Assembly: GCA_014860175.1 (NCBI GenBank)
Contig: JACZKF010000433.1
Coordinates: 1-8,083 of the forward strand
Length of the DNA stretch: 8,083 bases
Source of the DNA: Desulfuromonadales bacterium
GTDB lineage: Bacteria; Desulfobacterota; Desulfuromonadia; Desulfuromonadales; JACZKF01
Direction of reading: 5' to 3'
Shown: positions 1 through 5,563 of the stretch, one piece after another
How the letters are laid out: every line of letters starts with the position of its first letter
How positions within the stretch are numbered: the stretch's first letter is position 1
Notes under the pieces: model-generated
The model's input: only the letters and a program-made list of their open reading frames with translations
What the model was told of the DNA's origin: nothing
Database searches by the model: none
Program-made: the position numbers and the translations under genes

Positions 1-2
1 GG

Positions 3-74
3 GACAGCTACCGCCTCAAGCAGACCCTGAAAGGAGGAAGATCTGCTGCGAAAAAATCTCCGAAACAAGACTGA
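3..74 (+). CDS. istB: IstB-like transposition helper ATPase, C-terminal tail (partial)
   Basis: The frame is open from the window edge and ends at TGA 72-74, giving 23 residues that begin DSYRLKQ and finish in a basic, lysine-rich tail. A G/D-x-SYRLK segment followed by a short basic tail is typical of the end of IstB, the AAA+ ATPase that assists the IS21 transposase IstA. The Walker motifs would lie upstream, outside the window. The assignment rests on this short tail plus the IS end that follows it, so it is good but not certain. The downstream penicillin-binding protein fragment is in the same frame, but this stop separates the two. Confidence 0.7.
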   Translation, partial: DSYRLKQTLKGGRSAAKKSPKQD

Positions 75-89
75 CCACTAACCACGGAG

Positions 90-135
90 GGTGGTCAAAA
101 TTCGGTAATCACAGGTGGTCAATTTTCGGTTGTCA
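90..135 (+). repeat. IS21 subterminal repeats (two 22-nt units)
   Basis: Units at 90-111 and 114-135 agree at 18 of 22 positions. Both start GGTGGTCAA, have a central TTCGGT and end in TCA. Repeated copies of the terminal sequence just inside the tip are a usual feature of IS21-family ends, where they serve as transposase binding sites. The outer unit forms the IS tip. Confidence 0.7.
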
Positions 136-137
136 TT

Positions 138-1583
138 TCCAAAAGCTGGCGGATCGTTCAGGGTGGTAGCACAATAAGTCAACAGCTGGTCCGAAATACA
201 CTCCTTACGCACGACAGGTCGAAAACAAGAAAAATTGCAGAAATTATTTTAGCTCTTAAGGTTGAGAGACATTATTCAAAAAAAGAAATTTTGAACCTAT
301 ATGGACAAATGGTTTATTTAGGACCAGGGGTTCGGGGTTTTCCTGCAGCGGCAAAGCTAATATACAGAAGACCAGTCAGAAAGTTGGATCAAATGGCCAA
401 ATGTGGCCTTGTGGGGTTGTTAAGGCAACCCTCCCTTTTTTTTCCGAATGGTAACGCAAGTAAATACCTTCATAGACAGAGATTTATTGCGGGCTTACGC
501 AAGAGCAACAACACACCTGCAAGGGAGATTAATAATGCGTCAAACTTGACACCGAAGCCAATCCAAATCAAAGGGTTAAAGAAAGCCAGATGGACTAATT
601 TTGTGAATGCTACAGTTAGGTCCTCCCCTTCAGATGTTGGCTCGCATTTGGTTAAGGTGGGCCTCACTATAGATCACGAGTTGCAGTGTGCCTTGGACAG
701 TGTGCTTCGCGAGGCATCCCTTGACCCTAACGTAACTCATGTTGCTGGGGCAATCCTAAGCAATTTGACGGGTGATTTACTCTCGGAGTCGGCGTGGTCA
801 AGTGGGCAAGAGTGGGAGTTCTCGCCGACATTCTCTGGCAGAATTCAACCGGGCTCAACATATAAGACATTCGCTTATCTCGCTGCACTTGAAAGTGGCT
901 TTACTTCTGAATTACAACTTGAGTCCTACCCGTTCGAATCCACCTTCTTAAAAAATAACGATGGCAAATCATGGAAAGTAAGAAATTATGCGGAGACTTA
1001 TAGAGGCTGGATAACACTTCGTGAAGCCCTTCAACAAAGCGACAACACAGCTTTTGCGCGCTTATCGGAAATCATTGACCCTTGCTGCCTAGGCTCCGCT
1101 TACAGTCGATTTGGGTTTTGCGCCCCTGGGCAGGTGACGCCAGCATATGTTCTCGGTGCGTCGCAAGGCGTATCCCTTTTGGACTTGGCCTCAGCATACG
1201 CGACAATTGCTCGAAATGGAGTAAGCATTACACCTAGATTCATCAGGTTCGCGCAATATGCCGATGGAAGTGTTCAACACTTTCGCTCAAACCAGGAAAG
1301 TACAATCATTATTAAAGATAGGTTTGCGGTGGACGAACTACGTGCCGCGCTAAGAAATTCCTCAGGCCTTTTTTCCTCCTTCAAGCTATCTGGAAAAACA
1401 GGAACTACAAAAAATGGTAGCATATTTGCTGGATACAATGACAGATTGTCATTATCTATTTGGCTAAACCATAAAATCACCCCAGAAGAAACGAATGTAA
1501 AGTCAATTACGGCAATAAAGACTGTTGAGTCTTTACTCGCGACCGGATTGCTTGCTTACAAAAAAGACATTTTCTCGATCTAG
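138..1583 (+). pseudogene. Class A penicillin-binding protein, 5' end removed by the IS
   Basis: The readable frame gives about 481 residues of a bifunctional peptidoglycan synthase. It starts inside the GT51 glycosyltransferase domain, with the GGSTISQQL motif at 162-188, and runs through a full transpeptidase domain. The three penicillin-binding motifs are present: SxxK as STYK at 855-866 (catalytic Ser), SxN as SDN at 1038-1046, and KTG followed by TT at 1395-1403. Missing are the N-terminal membrane anchor and the first GT51 motif with its catalytic Glu, which should lie on the other side of the IS. There is no ATG in frame between the istB stop and 291; TTG at 291 is only a formal start inside the domain. 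Base composition is clearly lower in GC than downstream genes, suggesting transfer. A product could arise only by read-through from the IS and would lack glycosyltransferase activity. Confidence 0.85.
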
Positions 1584-1592
1584 GGAAGAATA

Positions 1593-2261
1593 ATGGAAAA
1601 CTTTCAAACTATTTTATTCCCATCTATCTTGGCTGTTGTCGGATGGCTTATAAAAAATTATATTTTCGGCTTGATCACTAAACGAAATGAGATTGCGCAT
1701 CGCGAATTCGAATATAGGCTAAAAGAAATCTTTACTCCACTGTATTATTATACTGGAAAAATACTTTTTGAGCGTGATTCAAATACAGGTGATGACATTG
1801 TGGCGCGGCAATTGGACATTTTACTTTCGAAGGCTGCCTACATAATTCCAAAAAGGCATTTTCATACCATAGTTAAGCTTGTAGAAACAAATTGTTCTCA
1901 AAACACTTCAAGCATAAGTGAAAATGATTATATTAATACCAGACAGTTTCTCTATGGACAAATTGAAATTTTAAATTTTATTTTATATTCAGGACCTGAG
2001 TTTGATATTCGAGTAAAGACACACCTATTCCAATCTTATAAATATCTAATTAGATATATTCTGACGGGAATTTACCACATTCTAGTTTGGGCTATCATAG
2101 TAATGTTGATTGCAATTTTAACGATGTTTTTCGTCGAAGGAAGAATTGTCATTTTGACAATCATCTCCGCCTTAATTGTGCTTTTTTTAATGCTGATAGT
2201 GGTAGTTGACGCTAGGAAGCGAGATCAAATTGTGAGTGGAATTCAAACAAGAGGCATGTAA
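1593..2261 (+). CDS. Unrecognised membrane protein, about three membrane segments
   Basis: I do not recognise this 222-residue protein. Residues about 7-30 form a hydrophobic N-terminal segment (LFPSILAVVGWLIKNYIFGL). A polar, helical central part (about 35-150) is rich in charged and aromatic residues. Two further hydrophobic stretches (about 153-178 and 183-205) precede a short basic tail. The likely topology is one anchor, a cytoplasmic or periplasmic helical body, then a C-terminal hairpin. The start at 1593 is supported by GGGAAG at 1583-1588. It begins 9 nt after the penicillin-binding protein stop, so the two were probably co-transcribed, which hints at a role linked to that enzyme. 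It is the most AT-rich gene in the window, unlike everything after 2357, so it was probably acquired with its partner. The 95-nt gap after it is also AT-rich. Confidence 0.75.
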   Translation: MENFQTILFPSILAVVGWLIKNYIFGLITKRNEIAHREFEYRLKEIFTPLYYYTGKILFERDSNTGDDIVARQLDILLSKAAYIIPKRHFHTIVKLVETNCSQNTSSISENDYINTRQFLYGQIEILNFILYSGPEFDIRVKTHLFQSYKYLIRYILTGIYHILVWAIIVMLIAILTMFFVEGRIVILTIISALIVLFLMLIVVVDARKRDQIVSGIQTRGM

Positions 2262-2356
2262 CTTATTGGCGAAAACCAGCAGGATATCATTTCCAAAACT
2301 TGTTGTAATAAATTATTATTTATGGTCGTGGTTTTACCTTACATGGGAAGAGTAAT

Positions 2357-2737
2357 ATGGACATTTGCCCCTTCTGCACTCCCGACCCCTCCCGCCTCCT
2401 CCTAGCGCATACCCATGCCCTGGCCATTCCCGACCCCTATCCCGTCACCCCCGGCCACACCCTGATCATCCCGAAGCGGCACATCCCCTCCTTCTTCGAG
2501 GCGACCCGGGAAGAGCAGTTGGCTTTGCTCAATCTACTGGCCGAAGCACGGCAGCTTCTGCAGGAAAAACACCGTCCCGACGGCTTCAACATCGGCATCA
2601 ACGACGGCACCGCCGCCGGGCAGACGGTCATGCACCTGCACATCCATCTGATTCCCCGCTATACCGGCGACATGCCCGACCCGCGCGGCGGAGTGCGCTG
2701 GATCTTCCCAGACAAAGCGGCGTACTGGGCGAAATGA
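2357..2737 (+). CDS. HIT-family nucleotide hydrolase/transferase
   Basis: A 126-residue protein of typical HIT length. It has the signature H-x-H-x-H (HLHIHLIP, His93/95/97), where the middle His is the nucleophile that attacks nucleotide alpha-phosphates. An N-terminal CPFC (Cys4/Cys7) resembles the metal-site half seen in the bacterial branch, and the C-terminus carries DPRGGVRWIFP, usual for bacterial HIT proteins. Members hydrolyse dinucleoside polyphosphates or nucleoside phosphoramidates in the cytoplasm; the substrate here cannot be read from sequence. GGGAAG at 2345-2350 supports the start at 2357. The stop (2735-2737) overlaps the next gene's ATG (2734-2736), so the two are translationally coupled. 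GC content jumps up at this gene relative to the upstream AT-rich block, marking a junction near 2340. A weak -10-like TATTAT at 2314-2319 is the only promoter hint upstream. Confidence 0.94.
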   Translation: MDICPFCTPDPSRLLLAHTHALAIPDPYPVTPGHTLIIPKRHIPSFFEATREEQLALLNLLAEARQLLQEKHRPDGFNIGINDGTAAGQTVMHLHIHLIPRYTGDMPDPRGGVRWIFPDKAAYWAK

Positions 2738-3789
2738 AAAGACCATCATCGAGCGACCAGTTGCGATTTCTAACCGGGCTACAAAGAATCCTGGAAGAGG
2801 GCTCCTTTGTAGCCACCTACAAGTTTGCCTTGCTGATGGCTTTGGCCGATTTTGCCATTCAGGCTGGGCAGGATGAGGTCGATCCGGAGGAGCTGGATGT
2901 ATTTCACCTGTCCGAAAATTTTATTTCATACTACTGGCGGCAAGCATTGCCCTATGTGACATCAAGAGAGAATGATCGCAAATATCTGAAAATGGCAACC
3001 GGCAGCCAGCCAGTTATCTTTAACCAAATCGTCCAACTCCATGCCCTTTACCATGGCTCACTTCCAGCTTTGCGAAAAAATGCGAATGATTGGCATGAAA
3101 TCAAAGCACTGGTAGCCGACACCATTGCCAAAATGCCTTTATGGAAATTGCAGGTGGTAGGGCCTGATCTCGTCTGTGTGCTTTACAAACAGAGCAGAGT
3201 CGGTTACCAGGGCCGAGTCCTGGAATTTGTCCCCGGAGCTCTTTTCAACCTGCGGCAACATTATGACCTCGTGCGCGGCCTGGTCCAGGGGGCTTGGTTA
3301 AGGCATGTGCGCCGGCTGAATGCTGCCTCTCTCGGCGAGATCGATTTGGATGAATTTCTTTTCGGTTCAGAACGGAGTACGTGGCCCGGGCTGCGGCAGA
3401 TTTTGCGTGATGTCCAGGGGGGTAGTTGCCTTTACTGCGGCCGCGGTGTAGGCGATGCGGGTGATATCGATCATTTCATTCCCTGGTCTCGCTACCCTCA
3501 GGACCTCGGTCACAACTTTGTCTTGGCCCATGCCACATGCAACCGCAGCAAGAGTGACCTGCTGGCTTCACCGGCTCACCTGGCCAACTGGCACAAGCGA
3601 AATATGGTCCATGGCGAGCACCTCAGCCAACGGTTCTCGGAAAAAGGCATTCTGCACGACTACCTGAAAACCAGGCACATCACCAACTGGGCTTATGCGC
3701 AGGCGGAATCAGTTGGTGCCCAACTCTGGTATGCAAAGAACGACCTGAGGCCCATTGATCCCTCATGGCGGGGTGGCTGGAATGGCTAG
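2734..3789 (+). CDS. HNH endonuclease with long N-terminal region
   Basis: A 351-residue protein. The C-terminal third holds an HNH/treble-clef nuclease: CLYC (Cys232, Cys235), then DHFIPW with His247 as the likely general base, then HN (Asn261), and finally HATCNRSK, where His266 and Cys269 would complete the zinc site (HxxC in place of the commoner CxxC) and CN..K closes the motif. The motif set is intact, so activity is plausible. The N-terminal ~220 residues are helical, with a segment ATYKFALLMALADFAI, and no domain that I can name; they may bind a partner or DNA. The start ATG 2734 overlaps the HIT stop as ATGA; the open frame upstream of it is only a shadow of the HIT gene. GC is lower than in the HIT gene, so the pair may have mixed origins. 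A defence or mobile-element role is inference. Confidence 0.88.
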   Translation: MKRPSSSDQLRFLTGLQRILEEGSFVATYKFALLMALADFAIQAGQDEVDPEELDVFHLSENFISYYWRQALPYVTSRENDRKYLKMATGSQPVIFNQIVQLHALYHGSLPALRKNANDWHEIKALVADTIAKMPLWKLQVVGPDLVCVLYKQSRVGYQGRVLEFVPGALFNLRQHYDLVRGLVQGAWLRHVRRLNAASLGEIDLDEFLFGSERSTWPGLRQILRDVQGGSCLYCGRGVGDAGDIDHFIPWSRYPQDLGHNFVLAHATCNRSKSDLLASPAHLANWHKRNMVHGEHLSQRFSEKGILHDYLKTRHITNWAYAQAESVGAQLWYAKNDLRPIDPSWRGGWNG

Positions 3790-3822
3790 GGTCGGGCGTC
3801 AAAGAACCCTCCCATCTCCTCA

Positions 3823-3851
3823 TTGACCTTTCCCCCACGAACAGCTATCCT
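3823..3851 (+). promoter_or_regulatory. Possible sigma-70 promoter in the 304-nt gap after the HNH gene
   Basis: TTGACC (3823-3828) and TATCCT (3846-3851) are separated by 17 nt, matching the consensus at 5/6 and 4/6 positions. A transcript from here would start near 3858. It would cover the GGGGGGG at 3871-3877, a 17-codon mini-ORF at 3888-3941 and the terminator at 3930-3966, then on read-through the riboswitch. This is a pattern match only. Confidence 0.3.
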
Positions 3852-3929
3852 CCGTTCACTTGTTCTTCCCGGGGGGGATGTAATTCGATGAAATGCAATT
3901 CGCAAAATTTACAGCACGACGTTAAACCC

Positions 3930-3966
3930 AACCGCCGGTAAGCCTTGAGGCTGCAGGCGGTTTTTT
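3930..3966 (+). terminator. Intrinsic terminator upstream of the riboswitch
   Basis: AACCGCC (3930-3936) pairs with GGCGGTT (3956-3962). A nested AGCC-TTGA-GGCT hairpin lies at 3941-3952, and six T residues follow at 3961-3966. It lies 141 nt after the HNH stop and 48 nt before the riboswitch core. It could end the HIT-HNH transcript, end a short RNA from the candidate promoter, or act as an attenuator for the downstream gene. Confidence 0.72.
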
Positions 3967-4013
3967 GCTGCCAGTAGGTATCGGGGCGCGCTCGGTGCCC
4001 CTTCCAGCTTTTC

Positions 4014-4088
4014 CGAACAGGCAAACCCGGAGCAATCCGGCGACGCAAAGCCGCGGGTCCCCAGAGGACAGCCGAGCTACCGAAGAGG
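4014..4088 (+). promoter_or_regulatory. GEMM-I cyclic-dinucleotide riboswitch
   Basis: All conserved blocks of the class I c-di-GMP aptamer are present in order. GGCAAACC is at 4020-4027. Helix CCGGA/TCCGG is capped by the GNRA tetraloop GCAA (4028-4040). ACGCAAAGCC (4043-4052) contains the adenine that stacks between the ligand bases. The second helix GTCC/GGAC is followed by ACAGCC, and ACCGA closes the first helix. The base just before CAAACC is G, the residue that recognises a guanine of c-di-GMP, so c-di-GMP is the likelier ligand; some Geobacter relatives of this class sense cGAMP instead. The aptamer ends against GAGGG (4085-4089), the ribosome-binding site of the gene at 4094, so translational control is probable. 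GCTCGG at 3990-3995 is complementary to CCGAGC at 4072-4077 and could form an alternative fold. Confidence 0.9.
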
Positions 4089-4093
4089 GCGAC

Positions 4094-5116
4094 ATGAAAA
4101 AATATCTATTTCTCCCATCCCTGCTCCTCCTCACCCTCGCCATCACCGGCGGCGTCTACTGGTATGGCAAGGGGCACTTCTCCGGCATCGTTTCCCAGGT
4201 TCGCAGCGGCGACGTACTGGTGGTCTTCCATGACCGGCAGCATCAGGCAATCCGGCTGAACGGCATCGCCGCCCCAGCGCCGGAAAACCCCTTCTTCGCG
4301 TCATCCGTCGACTACCTGCGCACCCTGGTGGCCGGAAAGAGAGTCGAGGTCAAGGTGCTGACCACCCTCCCCGACGGTTTGCTTCTGGCCGATGTCACCT
4401 TCCGCCACGGGGACGAGCGCCTCTCCCTCAACCGGGAGATGGTGCGCACCGGCTTTGCACGCGCCGAGGGGAGCGACTCTTCCCTGCGCGTGCTGGAAGC
4501 GCAAGCCAGGGAGTCAAGCCGCGGCCTGTGGGGGCCGGGTCCGACACCTCACCCTGTTGTTGCCAACCCCTCCCCTTCCGAACCGAAACGGTCTCAACCA
4601 ACCACCCGTCAGCCGTATAAGGTCACGGTTGGTTCCGGCGGGAAAGCGGTTTACCAGTGGCGCGACGCCAAAGGACAGCTCGTTTTTTCCGACCGCCCCC
4701 TGTCGGCCTCGGCGGAAGCCGCCATCGGCCGGGAGATCACCGTTACTGACTTTGCCGAGCCCAGATCCGCCAAGTTGCAGGAACTCCGGTTACACCTCGC
4801 TGCGATGTCTCTGGATCCGGCGCCGGACGGCAGGCGAGGAATTGCTGCCCGTGACTACGCCATCGGGCCGAACCTGAAACAGAAAGAGGGGTATCTTTAC
4901 CTCTCCGGCCGCATTGAGGGGGGGCCGAGCTGCCGCCGACTCACCCTGCAGGTCTCCTGCGTCAGCGACGAAAACCGCTTCGCCTCCATCACCCACGTCG
5001 CCGAAGACGTCGGCGGCTTCACCTCCGCCCTGCTGGCCGGCAAGACCCGGGTCTACGGCGGCAGCAACAAGACCCGCTGGGGAGTGACCGATATAACGAC
5101 CCGGTGTCAGGATTAG
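4094..5116 (+). CDS. Exported SNase-like (TNase fold) protein with DUF4124 segment
   Basis: A 340-residue protein with an N-terminal signal or anchor (hydrophobic about 4-24). Residues about 29-147 match the staphylococcal-nuclease fold: GD at 39-40, IRLNGI with Arg54, APE with Glu64, and the closing ARESSRGLWG. Key residues are altered. The Asp of the usual G-I-D-A-P-E is Ala59 with an extra residue inserted, and the Arg of the usual Y-G-R is Leu96 (PDGLLLA). Nuclease activity is therefore doubtful. After a Pro/Ser linker, residues 184-205 (VYQWRDAKGQLVFSDRP) match DUF4124, found in exported proteins. The C-terminal ~100 residues, with three Cys, are not recognised. The start 4094 lies 6 nt after the riboswitch; the longer upstream frame runs through the structured RNA and is rejected. 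Expression should respond to c-di-GMP (or cGAMP). A cupin gene follows after 29 nt. Confidence 0.84.
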   Translation: MKKYLFLPSLLLLTLAITGGVYWYGKGHFSGIVSQVRSGDVLVVFHDRQHQAIRLNGIAAPAPENPFFASSVDYLRTLVAGKRVEVKVLTTLPDGLLLADVTFRHGDERLSLNREMVRTGFARAEGSDSSLRVLEAQARESSRGLWGPGPTPHPVVANPSPSEPKRSQPTTRQPYKVTVGSGGKAVYQWRDAKGQLVFSDRPLSASAEAAIGREITVTDFAEPRSAKLQELRLHLAAMSLDPAPDGRRGIAARDYAIGPNLKQKEGYLYLSGRIEGGPSCRRLTLQVSCVSDENRFASITHVAEDVGGFTSALLAGKTRVYGGSNKTRWGVTDITTRCQD

Positions 5117-5145
5117 AGGATCAGCCGCCAACCTTGAGAGGGGCC

Positions 5146-5472
5146 ATGTTCCAAAAAGGAACCAAAGACGGCTACCGCCCTGTTCTCGACAAAATCGAGC
5201 AGAAAACCCTGGTCTTCGGCACCCACACCCTGATGACCGAATTCCGGCTGGAACGCAATGCCCTGCTCCCCCTCCACCAGCACCCCCACGAACAGACCGG
5301 CTATCTCGTCTCCGGCTCCCTGGAGCTGACCATCGGCGACGCTACCTACCAGGTCGAACCGGGGGGCAGCTGGTGCATCCCCGGCGGCGTCCCCCATCGC
5401 GCCGTCGCCCTGGCCGACTGCGTCGCCATCGAGGTCTTCTCTCCCGTCCGGGAGGACTACATCCCACGCTGA
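5146..5472 (+). CDS. Small single-domain cupin protein
   Basis: A 108-residue single cupin barrel. Motif 1 is HQHPHEQTGYLVSG, giving the HxH...E metal ligands, and motif 2 is PGGSWCIPGGVPHRA with the final metal-binding His. The metal site looks intact, but the substrate is not predictable: such proteins include small dioxygenases, isomerases and sugar- or ligand-binding sensors. It lacks a signal peptide, so it is cytoplasmic. ATG 5146 is preferred because GAGAGGGG (5136-5143) precedes it; the in-frame GTG at 5104 would overlap the upstream gene and has no such site. It follows the SNase-like gene by 29 nt with no terminator between, so it may share that riboswitch-controlled transcript. A strong hairpin with a T tract lies directly downstream. 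Confidence 0.92.
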   Translation: MFQKGTKDGYRPVLDKIEQKTLVFGTHTLMTEFRLERNALLPLHQHPHEQTGYLVSGSLELTIGDATYQVEPGGSWCIPGGVPHRAVALADCVAIEVFSPVREDYIPR

Positions 5473-5485
5473 ACCCCGCTTCTGC

Positions 5486-5550
5486 AAAAAATTGGTGTTG
5501 ACTAACATAGGTCCAATAGGGCCTATTGGTCACATTGGACCAATTTTTTT
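5486..5550 (+). terminator. Long hairpin terminator after the cupin gene
   Basis: AAAAAATTGGT (5486-5496) is perfectly complementary to ACCAATTTTTT (5539-5549), and the 3' arm runs into a tract of seven T. Within it CCAATAGG (5513-5520) and CCTATTGG (5522-5529) form a 17-bp perfect palindrome. The outer arms are A/T-rich on both sides, so it could work in both directions. It begins 14 nt after the cupin stop. It coincides with the 9-nt repeat element described separately; the related copy at 7697 lacks the 3' arm and T tract, so there it cannot terminate. Confidence 0.65.
5489..5541 (+). repeat. 53-nt element with four 9-nt units, copy A
   Basis: An 17-nt lead segment (AAATTGGTGTTGACTAA) is followed by four imperfect 9-nt units (CATAGGTCC, AATAGGGCC, TATTGGTCA, CATTGGACC; 5506-5541). 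It matches 7697-7749 at 50 of 53 positions. It ends 22 nt before the four-helix gene's ATG, in that gene's leader. Read in the gene's frame the units would encode an I-G-P tripeptide repeat, but the better start lies downstream, so it is probably not translated. Confidence 0.8.
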
Positions 5551-5563
5551 GCGGAGGCGGGAT

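Larger units (their letters stand above)
1..135 (+). mobile_element. Right (3') end of an IS21-family insertion sequence, partial
   Basis: This is the end of an IS21-type element that enters from outside the window. Three things support it: an istB-like C-terminal tail ending at 74, a pair of subterminal repeats at 90-111 and 114-135, and a terminus ending in CA (TGTCA, 131-135), as expected for IS21-family ends that begin TG and end CA. From 136 onward the sequence reads directly into the middle of a penicillin-binding protein gene, so 135/136 is the insertion junction. The left end, istA and the target duplication are outside the window, so the duplication cannot be tested. The exact IS name cannot be given from this fragment. 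Confidence 0.75.

Noticed and set aside
133..2298. 12-nt exact direct repeat TCATTTCCAAAA at 133-144 and 2287-2298, near both ends of the AT-rich block
   Set aside because: One or two 12-nt matches are expected by chance in a window of this size, the first copy straddles the IS tip, and no recombination feature accompanies it. It is not taken as an attachment site.
2365..2733. Upstream extension of the HNH frame through the HIT gene (possible fusion protein)
   Set aside because: That stretch reads as low-complexity Arg/His/Pro sequence opposite a perfectly conserved HIT protein. It is a frame shadow; the real start is ATG 2734.
3965..4093. Longer N-terminus of the SNase-like protein starting at 3965
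   Set aside because: It would run through the riboswitch aptamer and remove the signal peptide from the N-terminus; ATG 4094 is followed directly by a typical signal sequence.
5498..5527. TTGACT in the 53-nt element as a -35 box
   Set aside because: No acceptable -10 box lies 16-18 nt downstream, and copy B reads CTGACT at the same place.
5506..5541. 9-nt units as a CRISPR-like array
   Set aside because: Units are far too short and contiguous, with no spacers and no cas genes nearby.
5492..5563. Translation of the 9-nt repeat as an I-G-P tripeptide N-terminus of the four-helix protein
   Set aside because: It needs a TTG start without a ribosome-binding site, and the sequence forms a terminator hairpin. 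ATG 5564 has GGAGG at good spacing, and the second copy of the element has no such frame joined to a gene.
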